DNA of 64,000 nucleotides from Cornus controversa (lineage: Eukaryota > Streptophyta > Magnoliopsida > Cornales > Cornaceae): contig CM048853.1 of the NCBI GenBank assembly GCA_026545225.1, forward strand, positions 17,176,755 to 17,240,754. Reading direction: 5' to 3'. Made by a program: the position numbers and the translations under genes. Positions 35,996 through 47,335 of the stretch are shown piece by piece (the stretch's first letter is position 1; each line of letters opens with the position of its first letter). The notes below the pieces were generated by a model, which searched no databases, was not told the origin of the DNA, and worked only from the letters and a program-made list of their open reading frames with translations.

Positions 35996-36194
35996 AAGCT
36001 AAATAGGTTTGAGAGGACTATAACTCCCCCTATTAAAGGGTGCAAGCAAATAACTCCTCAAAAGGGTCGAGACAGTTGTGATTGACATGTTTAGCCCAAG
36101 TTAAAACTACACAACCAAACAAAAAATACGTTTGATTAAGCTCGATTCTTGAGTGAAAATATAATTTTAAAAAGAGCCTACGCTAGATTTAAAA

Positions 36195-39100
36195 TGTAGA
36201 GACCGGAACGAAGTTTGACCAATTTTTGAATTTTGCATCATTGATAGGCGTTGAATGTTATGCATTCTAGCCTCTTAACTTATGTATTTTTATTCTCTTA
36301 GTGATAGATTATTTTGTGATTTTACTTTGTTTTAGTGTTTTCTGTATTTTCAGGGCCTTAATGATTATTTCGGTTAAAACCAAGCTTTTGGGCTTTTAAA
36401 GAAGACATCCAAGATGGTTAGAGGAAGCCTACATCAAAGGGAACCATTCAACCATTTATTTTAACTCAAATCAGCACAAGAAAGAGGTCCAAAAGAATTA
36501 CAACTGCTTAAGAAGGTTTCGAGCCTGAAGCCCAAATCTGCACATAATACAGTCTTAATCCCGTTTTGAAAAATGGACCAGAAGTCTTATTTTCGAGCCT
36601 CAAATCGACATTATTTTTGTGCAAGATTGAACAAAATTTGATTCTGCACACTTTTGTATTTCACGAAAATTCTGTAAATCGAACTTCTAGTGGGTCAAAA
36701 GTTGGGCCGAAGTCAGCAGGAAAAACCCACCTGATTAGTGCTGCTGGAAACCCTAATTTATTCCTAATTGGATTAGGACTTTGGTGTATTCTCTTGGGAA
36801 AGAAAGTGAAGAATAAGAGGTTGAGTTTGAGGGGGGAGATTAGAGGGAGATTGGAGAGTCTGAGAGGGCTGAGAAGAGAATAGAAACATATTTGTAGAGC
36901 CATTGGAGAACGAAGTCATACGCATAATTCATGAAGATGGCGCCTTCTTCCTCAACAGTTGAAGCTTTTTCTTCTACCATGAGCGGCTAGTTCATCCACT
37001 AGGGTTCTGATGTAGTCCTAACAAAGCATCAATGGTTTGATTATTTTAATTATTGGGGACCTTTATATACATGCATAGATTGTGTAATTCAGAGGATTCT
37101 TATTATAGAATTGAGCAATAAAAGTCTTGTAAATTCAATCTCAATGATTTCTTATCTTGTCTTAGATATTTAGTTGTTGTTATTGAACTCAATCTCTCTT
37201 GTTTTCTGTGATCATGAGAGCGATTATTACACAATGGTAATCACTGAATATATTTTTAAGAGCTTTGATGGATTATGCCTAGAGAAGATGAACCATACTG
37301 CACCCTAGATTAGAGTAGTTAGGCAGATGGCCCATGCCAATCGAAGATAGTCCATGGCTTAGCCTTAATCATATGTTAGCTTCTTGACGGATGAAGGTGA
37401 GCTTGTAGCCACCGACACCACTTATGCATAATGTAATTCCCTATAGTTGATTCAATTGACCATTGATTGTGGAGTTTGTGGTGAAGTCAAACACCCTAGA
37501 TTTCTCTCATATTATCTTCACTATCTGTTTACTTTGATTTATTTTATTTTACTTTTTAATTAATTTAGTTTAAAAATTAGAATTCTTTTCTTATAAATTT
37601 AATTAGAATTAATTCCGTATTCCAACTCATCAGACCATAATCCCTGAGGTACGATACCCCTTTCGATAGCCCTATTCTGCAAGGAATTCGTACTATTGCG
37701 AAGTGTGAAAATTTTTAATTGATATACTTTTTGAGTCACACTCACACATGAATCAATCATTTTTGCTATAAATATGTTTTGAATGATGTTATGGATGTTT
37801 CAAGAGTGAAAAACATGTTTGAAAATTTGATTAGTGGTTTTTGAAAGTTTTCATAAAATTTGTACAAAGTTAAAATTTTCGAGTCAACGGGACCTGGGAA
37901 GCGGGTCGGGTGGGCCCAGAAATCTAAAAAAATTTGTACAAATGAAATGTTTAAGAAGTTAAGGAAGTGATTTCAAGGCCATAGGAGCTTTCAAAATTAA
38001 AAACAGAGGTAGAGAGGGTACGTTAAGTGGCCCGGTGGCATTTTAGTTATTTCGTGCCATGAATATGATAAATATAAAAAATTTCATAGATATTTCATAT
38101 CTTTCTTGTCCCAATAGCCGGCCATGGCTCTTCTTCTCTCCCTCTTCTTCCCTCTTCCTTCTATCTTCATTTCGAGGCCTTCGGGCATTATTCAAATGTT
38201 GCTGAAGAAGGACAACACGTAGAGCTTGGTTAGGGCTTTGGTTTGAACTAAACAAACTTGAGTTTTGGTAAGGTTAAACTCGGTGAAAATCTTGGAGATT
38301 GCTTAGAAATCCTTTATTTTAGAGGTAGGGGTGCTCTCTCTCTCGTAGTCATTAATTCTAGGATTTCGGGTGGTTTGGAGAGGTGTAGTATGTATGAGAG
38401 ACATGGGGAGGGGCTGTGGTTTCTAGTTTCCTCTCTTTCCTTATGGTTCTACATGCTAGTATAATTCATGTTGATATATATCTATATATATATGATGTGT
38501 GGGCTGAATATATGCATTATGAGAGCATGTTTAGCTTTGATATATATTATATGTATATGTAAGTTATGTGCATAGTGGTGTCATATATGTGCTTATATGT
38601 TGATTATGGAGGTATAGGAATATTGTATGCATGCTAGACTATATAGAAAGTATGTGCATTAGACAAGCATGAATAATATAACTTAGGTTGTGAATTGTTT
38701 GCATGTGAGAGTAAAATGCATGTTTTGTGATATATATGCGGCTATATGTTGTATATGAGTGTGGAATGCATGCTAGACTAACATTTCAATGATATATATT
38801 AAAAAGCATGAAAATGACATGTTTTGTGGTATAGGTGCCTAAGGAGCATTATATATAGTCAAAGTGTTAAAAAGGGAGAAATGCATGGTAGTCGAAAATG
38901 CCCAACCATGTGTTTGAAGTGGAGAAATATTTGGTCACTTATGTGTTCTAATATGCCTAACCATGTGTTTGAAATGGAGAAATGGAGTTGACCAATTGAG
39001 TCTATGTATCGGATTATGACTGAAAATGTGAGTATATATTTGGTTGCTTATGTGTTCTAACCATTAAGCATGATATATGTGTTGAATGCAATCATTCATG

Positions 39101-40660
39101 ACGTGCATTGGTGTTGTTGGCATAAGAACATTGGTATGCCATGTAGTGTAGCGACATGTAGGTCGGTGTCAGGTCGATGCCTAGGTGGGTTGGGGCGTTC
39201 CTACTGGGCATAGTTGTATGCTCACCCCGTTCCCCCAAACCACTTTTTAGGTAAGGCACAGATGATGGAAAGGACTTGCTTAGTCACTTGGAGCTCATAG
39301 GAGCACATTGAGACATATTTTGAGGTTTTATGTATGGATTGTATATTTAGCTAACCATGCCAGTATGTGGCATGTGGATTATATTAAGATAGTAGTTAAA
39401 TTCACTTATATGTAACTTGTATGTTTCATTTGGACCTTGTATATATATGCAATAGAATTGGTTTATGGATATTGTGGATGTATGTAATGATATATGCATT
39501 TTGATAGAAAAGTATAAGGAATGTGAGATTATAGTGATTCCAATGCATGATTTAGAGTATGTGTTTGATGATATATCATGTGTAGATGATTAGAATATGG
39601 TATGGTTGATCCTAGGTTGTTAGAATGAGAATTGGGGGCAAAATGATCAAGTGTGAGGTTGTAGGATTTTCTATAGATTGTATTTCGCATATGGAAAATG
39701 GCCATTTCGCATGTGCGAAATTTTCAATTGCATCCAAACTTTAATCGGGTGTAACTTCTTTGTTTTAGATCATAATTGAGTGTGATTTTCTTTTAAATTG
39801 AGTATTTTTGAATCCTCTATCTAATGGTGTAGGTTTTAATTTCAAATTCCACTCACACAAGGAGTTGAGTTCTAAAATTTAGTAGTTTATATGTGTGGCA
39901 AGTTTGCAATGGGTAAACTGGGTTGGGATGGGATGAATGATGTTATAACATTCTATTGATTGTTGAAAGGTTGTGTGAATGTATGCGGATGAATATAGGT
40001 TTCTAGAATGGATTTTGGTGCATGAAATGGACTAATTGCAAAAGTATAGGATTTTTAGCATAAGGTATTTCGATAATCTAAAATATCCATTTCGCATAAT
40101 CGAAATCCTTTGATTGTGCAAAAATGCACTTTCGATCATATGAAAATTTGTAGGGTTTTGAGTGGCAAAAGTCCCTAATGATGAAAAACTTTGATAGTAT
40201 TTCGCAAGCATTTTGATTGCATTGAGAAATTTTGATCATGTTAAAGCATGATTTCAATTGTGTGAAACTGATGTTTCGATCGTGTGAAATTGCATTTTTG
40301 ATTGTGCAAAAAATTGTAGGCCATTACAATGTTGGTTATGCAAGTATGGCTATGTGTGGGGCCCATTGAGGTTGGTTAAGGTCAAATTGTGCACATCTAT
40401 GTGCAAGACTAGGGTTAAGCTTCCGCAGTATTTGAGAGTAAGGAGGGTTCATTAGGGTTAATGGATGGGTTCACCCTTGGTTTTTGATGACTTAAAAGTC
40501 GGGGCGTGACAATTAGTATCAAAGCATGGTACTTTAGTAGGAGTATTGAGGTAAGGTCTTGGTATCAAAATATGATATCAAGAGAGATTGTGGTTTGAAG
40601 TGTGATTCGGTAAACATCAATCACACTCGGTTCTCGGGAGTCAAAAATCGGGGCGTGACA
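36195..40660 (+). mobile_element. B3: LTR, primer site and terminal stub of a collapsed B-type element
   Basis: The target duplication TAAAA is perfect (36190-36194, 40661-40665). From 36195 a full B LTR runs (TGTAGAGACC..GGGGCGTGACA, ending 40511, about 2.8 kb once the Athila solo LTR is removed). Next comes ATTAGTATCAAAGC at 40512-40525, close to the initiator-Met primer site TGGTATCAGAGC. About 85 bp of leader follow, and then only the last ~60 bp of a second LTR, ending GGGGCGTGACA at 40660. The interior and almost all of the 3' LTR are therefore gone. ATTTCGCA-tg-TGCGAAAT at 39704-39721 is its palindrome. Confidence 0.88.
36242..37755 (+). mobile_element. Athila solo LTR inside B3
   Basis: 1514 bp, TGATAGGCGTTGAATG..CACACATGAATCA. 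Target duplication ATCAT perfect (36237-36241, 37756-37760). Same family as the ATH-1 LTRs. The 105-codon frame inside it at 36566-36883 is not a gene. Confidence 0.93.
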
Positions 40661-40733
40661 TAAAAGGTCGAAAGAGCATAATCAACTCAACATTCCCTAC
40701 GTTTGGTAAGCAAACTTAGGAATGGGGGGCAAC

Positions 40734-43385
40734 TCATAAGGAATTTTGATAGGATAAAGTAATTCAATGTCCTACCAAACGAATAAGATAGGGCTATTCA
40801 AAATAGTTTCGTCGGACAGATAATATAGCCAATTCAAATTCAAAGTCAGATAATGTGAAAGAAATAAGACAAACGAACAACTAGATAGGAAGGGAAGAAT
40901 TTGAGGACACCACGTCAACGATACCTCTATAAATGGAGACAGGGTTTGTAGAGCCCCAAATTTTTCTTTGATTTTAATAAAGTGTTAATTAAGTTTAAGC
41001 ATGATTAGTTGTTTAAATTGTATGCTTGGTGAGTCAAAAGGTTCTTTGGTGCTTTCATGTATGGGTGTGGGATCGGGATGAGTTCAGGTAACCCAGAAAG
41101 TGACTATAGACTCTTATGAGTTGGCATAGGGGTATAAGTGAAAGTTTGAGTACTTAAGTGAAATTTAGTGAAATTTGAGAGCTTTGGAGCTCTATTAGGG
41201 TCTTGGAGAAAAAAGAAAAATTGTTCCCCTTCTCTTCCTCTACTTTCTAACCAGCTCAAAGTCCAGATTTGGTGAAATTTGGAGCTTGGAGATTCTAGGG
41301 TTTTGATAGGAAAGCTTGGATTTTAAGGTAGAGGTGTCTTCTCATTCTTAACATCGATTCCCCTAGGTGCTTGATTTGTGGTTATTTAGCATGTTTAGAA
41401 GAGTTGAAAAGTTTTTATCTTTGAGTTTGTGTATTTCTTCTTGTTATGAAAATGTCAAATGTGATATTTAGTGTCTAAATATGGTATACTTGGTGTACAT
41501 GAACAATGTGTATGTGTGTAATGACTTTGTTCCTTAAAAGTATGTGCACTTGTGTATAAACATGATTTATAAGTGTATATGATGATCATATGTATTGTAT
41601 ATGTTTATCTCGAGAAGCATATAGCTCATTGAAGTCACCTATAGGTTATAGGAATTGCATATACACATATAGGACACCACATGTTTGATAAAATGCATAA
41701 AAGAAAAATGTTTTGTGAAAATGTATAATAGTTTGTATAATATGAGTTGAATGGAATTGCATTGAGATATTCATGGTTTGAGTGTGATGTGCATGGGCTA
41801 TAACGACATTTAGAATGCACTTGTGATGAAATTGACAAATTCTTGAATTGTATGTGTTTGGCATACTTGAAAACCTATGTGATTGTTAATTTTGGAAAAA
41901 AATTGGAAAAAGCAAGATGGGCCCGAAGCCCTAAGTTGCAAAGCCCAAAACTTAGCCAAGATAATTTTTTCTAGACCTTCAGGTTAGTAGCCCGTAAAGT
42001 AGAATATTGGATATTTGATCCGAATGGTACTTATCCAGCGGATAAACGACTACTCCCACATTTGTTTGACTTTAGATTTACATGACTTAGTGTTTAAGTC
42101 TTGTTGTTGAATTGTGAATATGTGTGGAGATATTTGACTTGTGGTAGTCATACTTGATGTTATCTTGCTTATATTATTGATTAAGCATTTCTTGATACAT
42201 CATGTTGAGTTGCACAATTGTGTCATTGACATCACGGGCATTGTGAAGCATGCCATGTAGCAGAATAAGAATGTCATGTTTCATTCTATATACATTTGTA
42301 TTGAGACAATGCTTAGGTTAGTTTGGGTATTCTTACTGGACATGTTGTCGCTCATCCATCCCCCCCCCCCCCACCAAAACATTTTTACAAATAAGGCATC
42401 AGTAGTAGATGACGCTTAGAAGTGCTATGGTTGGAAGCACTTGGACATTATTTTGAGTTTTTGTATATTTTGCTAGTGTGTGCCATGTTGGTCACATTAA
42501 GAAGAAATGGAATATTAGATAGGAACAAGTGATGACATGATTAAAGATATGTGTGTTTTGTACTTTTTAAATTGTTCCCTTCTAATCTTCTCTCATTATG
42601 ATTCAAGTATATATCTATGATGATGGTTGGACAAATGTATTCATTTTGGTTTCAATGTATATATATATAATTCGGACATGATTCCGTTTATGATTATGTA
42701 TTATGATATTGTCACTATATATGCATGCTATAATTGATTTGGAATTGTATTAATCTAATGAGAATGTATACATGTCGAGGAGTGATGATTGGACATTAAT
42801 GGCCTTGTATGGGAAACAATGCCCCTTGCTAGAGGAATCCGATAGATCGGATTCCCTATTTCGATAGATCAAATTTCATGGCTACAATAATGGAATTAAA
42901 TTGTAGAAATTGGCCAACAATCTAGTAGATTCCACACGATAATCCGATAAATCACCGATAGATTGAAATTTTTGATAAATAAGATTTCCCAACCTGATAT
43001 CAGATTTTCCCAATCAGATAGATTGGATCCACTAATCTAATAGATTGGATTGCCCTACAGGTTTGTATAATTGATGACTTAGGTTGAGGGACCCACTAGT
43101 ATGAGTTGTTTATGTATATGTATATGCTTCCGCGGTTATGAGATTGTGAGCTTGACATTAGTTAGATTTGGAAGGTGTTCATGATCATTTCCTTTATCCC
43201 TTCATTTTCTTTGGTCTTAACCGGGTGTTGAAAATTGGGGCATGACAAGGTCAGCTAGTGAGGTACAAAACAATTAATGGAGCATTTATTATTCTCATTT
43301 GATAACTCCAACTACTGACTTGAGCATCAAAGGGTCCCAACTGATTCCAACGCCAAATCGGATCCCGAAATGTTCTACATCAACA
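40734..43385 (+). mobile_element. 3' LTR of element H (40734-40946, 43247-43385), split by C
   Basis: Rejoins to match the 5' LTR. It starts TCATAAGGAATTTT where the 5' LTR has TGATAAGAGATTTTT, so the terminal G has mutated. It ends CTACATCAACA. Confidence 0.82.
40947..43246 (+). mobile_element. Solo LTR C (B-related)
   Basis: TGTAGAGCCCC..AATTGGGGCATGACA, 2300 bp. The flanking 5-mers GGGTT and AGGTC each differ by one base from GGGTC, which is the order expected from the intact H LTR. It contains a 12-base C run (42361-42372) and the palindrome GGAATCCGAT-ag-ATCGGATTCC at 42834-42855 with related GATAGATTGGAT copies to 43060. Confidence 0.8.
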
Positions 43386-44779
43386 GTATTCATTTAAGAG
43401 GGAATAAGGGAGCCACAAGAACACACAACTAAATTTGTTTTACGCAACTCTGTTACTTAAATATACATAAATTTTTCTCTTTAATTTGTTTGAATATCTT
43501 TCTTAATATAAAAATTCACTGAAATCTAATGTAAATATAATAAAAGGAAATATTATCATTCAATATCAAGTTCTTATATTTATTATTTTGTTCAAAAAAT
43601 ATTTATTTTGTTATTCTTTAATGTCACCCCTCAAGTAACACAAAAAAACATTATTTTCTTTCAAGAAATAGATTTACTAGGTAAACGAAGTAGTCATGGA
43701 GATCTAATTAATGAATATGAAGTTTATTTAGGTTTTCATAATGAAGAAATACAAATTTTCATGTAAACATTAGAATTATCAATTGGTCAAAATCAATGCA
43801 TTGACCATAAGCATACCTCGTGGTCATTCAACAATGCATCGAGTCAAAAAGGTTTGCAGTCAATTCACCCTTGGTCAAGGAGGCATTATTGATAGCAAAA
43901 CAATCAGTGGCCATTCAGTAATGCATTGGGTCAAAATAAAATAAAATAAATTTTTGTAATAAAGAAAGTCAAAGAAAACATATCAATTCTCATCAAAATT
44001 TATCTCTAATCAACTATTCTACTTTTATAATTTAGTAAAATCTATTCTTGTCCGAGCGAAATAATGTAGTAATTACTATATCTCCTATGTAGTAGTCACT
44101 GATGATATATGTGTGTGTATCCGCTAACGGCCCAAGGAAATAGAGTTGTTTTTGTATCATTTGGCACCTAGATAGCACGGACATGAACTCAGGACATAGA
44201 CATACTATAACATGTAGTGTGAATTTTTTCTTCAAAGAAAAAGAGGTTGGACATTTTGAACTATATGTATATCATTTTCAAGATTGTTATATGTTTGTAT
44301 TGAAAATTGTAAAATGTGTTGGTCAAGTGTCGGGAAAGTGTCAACCAAGTGTCTGAATTAATAAGAAAAAAATTTTAATTATGGACACTTCAAAAAAGTA
44401 TGGGACACGTGTTAATTAAGTGTCCACGAAATTTTGTATTTGACATAGTATCTAACACGGACACGGCATAGCTTAACACCTTTTCTAATTTATATTTCTT
44501 ATTTTATTTTTCTTTCATACTTTCCCTTCTCTAAAGAAAGTAAAAAATACATTCAAAATAGAAATTCAAAATTACCTCATTTGTTGCCACACAATCCAAA
44601 ATATGATTTCCCTTAGACTAAGAATGGAATGGACCAAAGCGAGTCAGTAATTTTAATTCCTCATCCTCAAATCAACCCTTGTCATGAATTATTTTCTCAA
44701 CGAATAATTACCTATAGGAGTGAAATCTTGATATAATTAAAAAAAAAACAACATTCATGGCAATAAAAAATGAAAATAC
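43386..44779 (-). other. Methylesterase intron 1, 5' part
   Basis: No gene recognised. 44320-44470 repeats GTGTC/GACAC phrases (tgtcaaccaagtgtctg, gacacttc, gggacacgtg), possibly the remains of a small DNA transposon, but I cannot place ends. Confidence 0.4.
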
Positions 44780-45110
44780 GTGCGTACTTCTTGATTGATG
44801 GTATAAATGTTGAGGGTAGGACCAGGCATCAAGGCAGCGACAAAAATGGCCACTAAAATTTTGTGAGAAAAAGTTTACATGGCCTGAGAAATAGCCAACC
44901 CACCCAGGCTATGTCTTATGATGATCACTCTTTCATTCAGAGGAAGAGCAATCATGAAGTCCCTCTTGATAGGATACCATCCACCTGTTCCAAGTCGATC
45001 CTCGACTCAGCCAAGTTAAGGGCTGTCACCTTGTGCTTGTGGTGACTGATGATGTTATTATAAGTTCAACAAGATTGTACCAAGACAATGCTTAGCCCAT
45101 TGTGGGGACA
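44780..45110 (-). pseudogene. Methylesterase exon 1 relic
   Basis: From the N-terminal side: WYNLVELIITSS (one frame), then HKVTALNLAESRIDLEQVDGI (second frame), a short deletion with a TGA. Then LPLNERVIIIRHSLGGLAISQAM, a TAA, and HKILVAIFVAALMPG up to a possible donor at 44778-44788. These are the strands and helices around the nucleophile elbow of the MES fold. The first Gly of the GHSLGG elbow is Arg here. The start codon and the oxyanion HGA motif are too decayed to place. Confidence 0.75.
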
Positions 45111-45351
45111 ACTATCACTAAAGTCATTAGAGAATTCTTCTCTAATGGTAAGTGTAGACAATAAAAAATTATATGATGGACAAAAAATATAATTTGAGTT
45201 TATCTTTAGTTTAGCCTACCTTGAAATGTGACCCAATGAGTCAGATAATTTAAAGTCCAGACCCCCCACAAATAAATGGGTCATTGGTTGATCCAAATTA
45301 TCTAAAAACGTCCAAACCCACTTGAAAATGGGTCAAATGGATATATATATA

Positions 45352-45500
45352 CACTACAAGAAAATTCATTTTTTATTACAGACTTTTTAAGGCGGGCCCG
45401 CATAGCCCGTCTTAAAAGTTACTTTTTATAACGGGCCCACATGGCCTGTTATAAAAAAATACATTATTAAGGCAGGCTTCAATGGCCTGCAATGAAAAAT
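45352..45500 (+). mobile_element. CACTA transposon terminus with subterminal dyads
   Basis: CACTACAAGAAAATT at 45352 is a standard plant CACTA (En/Spm) terminal inverted repeat. Three subterminal dyads follow: 45385-45417 (12-base arms, one mismatch), 45424-45456 (14-base arms, one mismatch) and 45472-45490 (6-base arms). No matching right end (..TTCTTGTAGTG) was seen up to 47640, so the element is truncated or its end was lost to later events. 45500-46430 has no recognisable gene; it contains a (CT)n run at 46002-46021. Confidence 0.75.
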
Positions 45501-46435
45501 AGTTTCCAGGACGGACTAAAAGCGCCTTATATAATCATATTATTAAAGGCAATTTTGAACTGATATAACAAAACAAATATTTGAAGACACTGCCTCACCG
45601 CCTTTAATTATCTAAATTTTGTGCACACGAATTGTTTCGTGTGACATACCCACAGTAAAGTAGATTATGTTAAAAAAAATACTCTATCACCTGTAAGTGT
45701 TTTCGATCAGTCCATTTCCCCTTTCGATAGAACCATAATTTTCTCTCTAGTTAAAGTCCACCAGCCCTAACTGTAGGGCTTCCCTCTCACTTGATTCCCC
45801 CATTCCATCTCTAATTTCATTCCTTTGGTTCTAGTTGCTAATTGTTACCTCTCACTCCAACCTAGGGCTTACCTCTCATGATAACAATTGACTACCATCT
45901 GACAACCACCGGTGATGTCTTGCAAGAGTTTGCTACCCTCTGTTGTGCCTTTAACAAATTCAACACCACTCTCCAAACTGGGCATAGTCAGGTAGACCAC
46001 CTCTCTCTCTCTCTCTCTCTCATCACCATTGAAGCATTTATCTTCTCTATTTTAACCTTCAGTAACAATAAGCGGGAACATTTGGCGATAACATATTTTT
46101 GGTTAATATTTTTCTTTATTTCCTAGATATTTTCTTATTCCTTATTTCTCTCTCATTACGTTCTACTGGTCTCTCTCTCATTACATTCAAACCATATTCA
46201 GTTTTTTTCATCGATTTTCTCTCAATAGTTTGTAACTTCCTCATTACGCTCAATTCAATCATCTTACAGGTTGGTGTAAACAATTGGTGTATTTGGATGG
46301 TTCACTTAACGATTTCTTGTTATTGTAAATTATTTGTTACTGTTGGATGTCTTCCATTGCTGGTGATTGGGATTTTGAATTTGAGTGTTTGTTGAATTGT
46401 TTCACATTATTGCAGGTTGGGTTTTTTCTATGGAT

Positions 46436-46760
46436 TGAGTGTGAGTGTGTTGTTGGATGCTTAGAATTGTAAATTTGGTGTGTATTGAGTATATTTATTG
46501 GCTATAAGTCTTTGGATTTTCAAATTGTTTCATTTTGGGAATTTTTTGTGTATTAAGTGTGAGTGTGTTGCTGGATGATTAGAATTGCAAATTTGGTGTG
46601 TATTGAGTGTGTTTATTGGCTATTAGGGCTTCTTTGAAATTTCAAATTGTTTCATATTGGGGATTTTTTGTGTATTAAGTGTGTGTTGCTGGATGCTTAA
46701 AATTACAAATTTTGTGCGTATTGAGTATGTTTATTGGCTATTATGGCTTCTTTATAATGT
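46436..46760 (+). repeat. Three ~120 bp imperfect tandem repeats
   Basis: Units begin near 46436, 46556 and 46676 with GTGTGTTG(t/c)TGGATG and share AAATTTTGTGCGTATTGAGT-like cores and TTTATTGGCTATTA. The last is cut short. They lie between the CACTA end and the coding relic. Confidence 0.75.
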
Positions 46761-46764
46761 TACA

Positions 46765-47335
46765 GTAAACCATCCTACCAATGTAGCCATAACCAACAGC
46801 TTGTGTAGAGTCACGTATCCAGGGAGCATGTGGATGGCCTGAAGGCACCATAAGGTTGTGGCCCATCCCACTAATTTAACCATAATCAACAGCTTGTGAA
46901 GATTTGATCATCAATATATCATTTGGACCTAAAGGCTCCATAATGTTGTAGCCCATCCCAATAGTGTGTTTCACTCCCCAACTACTACTAGTACCACCAC
47001 CAGAACTTCTGTAATGGTAGTTCCTCCTCTGCTTGTGCAAATGGATAGGTCCATACCCACCAGAATTAGTACTATTAAAGCCTTACCTCCCATACATGTT
47101 AGACCTGATTGAAGGTTGCCCCATTGGTGTAGAAACAACACCACTAGTACCTGGACCACTCTGAGGGACAGTTACCCTGTAGTTTACAGTATAGTCTACA
47201 GTACCAATATTGCTACCCTGAACACCAATTGAAGGAGTATACCTGCTCGCTTTTCCTATATAGGCATTTAAGTTATTTAAGTAACCAACAAACGATTGTA
47301 GGTAAGTTTTAGTAGTTGTTTGCTACTGCTGTTAC
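46765..47335 (-). pseudogene. Unrecognised Gly/Ser/Tyr-rich coding relic
   Basis: One minus-strand frame is open for about 185 codons apart from four stops. It starts with a Gln-rich piece, then TYLQSFVGYLNNLNAYIGKA and a Gly/Ser/Thr/Val region (VQGSNIGTVDYTVNYRV). Next are a basic Tyr/Asn patch (RRNYHYRSSGGG) and two related ~30-residue units (GMGYNIMEPLGPNDI and GMGHNLMVPSGHPHAP, each closing with QAV.YG). The consistent frame and the protein-level repeat argue for former coding. I do not recognise the family. It may belong to the CACTA element or to a host gene. Confidence 0.45.

Larger units (their letters stand above)
34154..36194 (+). other. Interior of element H
   Basis: No intact ORF. 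On the plus strand [12 protein letters not shown] at 34813-34848 resembles the second-Asp motif of an integrase core (compare SDNGTxF) and may be the only pol trace. On the minus strand an 82-codon frame lies at 34486-34734 that I do not recognise. 35590-36070 is a dyad array. The interior resumes at 40661-40733 after B3. Confidence 0.5.
33763..43385 (+). mobile_element. Element H: non-coding LTR element, Tat-like or LARD
   Basis: Two LTRs of about 0.39 kb, 33763-34153 and 40734-43385 (the latter split by C), lie in a perfect target duplication GTATT (33758-33762, 43386-43390). The first LTR starts TGATAAGAG; the second has TC for TG. The primer site GTTGGTGTCATCTGTGA resembles the TTGGCGCCGTCTGTGGGAA type used by Tat-like elements. 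The polypurine tract GGAATGGGGGGCAAC precedes 40734. The interior, without the nested B3, is only about 2.1 kb and has no intact gag or pol. Confidence 0.85.
29148..45110 (-). pseudogene. Methylesterase (MES/SABP2-like) pseudogene with ~15 kb first intron
   Basis: Plant MES proteins are soluble alpha/beta hydrolases that hydrolyse methyl esters of hormones such as salicylate, jasmonate or auxin; some relatives are hydroxynitrile lyases. Three coding blocks lie in order on the minus strand: exon 1 relic 44780-45110, exon 2 29636-29759 and exon 3 29148-29432. Exon 1 has frameshifts, two stops and a short deletion. Its nucleophile motif reads RHSLGG, where GHSLGG is usual. Exons 2 and 3 are open, with a good donor (CTGAG/gtaagt) and acceptor (cacacag/GATTTA). 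The intron between exons 1 and 2 holds the copia-like LTR with B2 and the whole of element H with three nested LTRs. Without them it would be about 2.4 kb. The substrate cannot be inferred. The break in exon 1 means no functional protein. Confidence 0.8.

Noticed and set aside
36566..36883. 105-codon ORF in the Athila solo LTR, recurring at 6517-6735
   Set aside because: It reflects the shared LTR sequence. The frame is not kept at the same length in the three LTR copies and matches nothing known.
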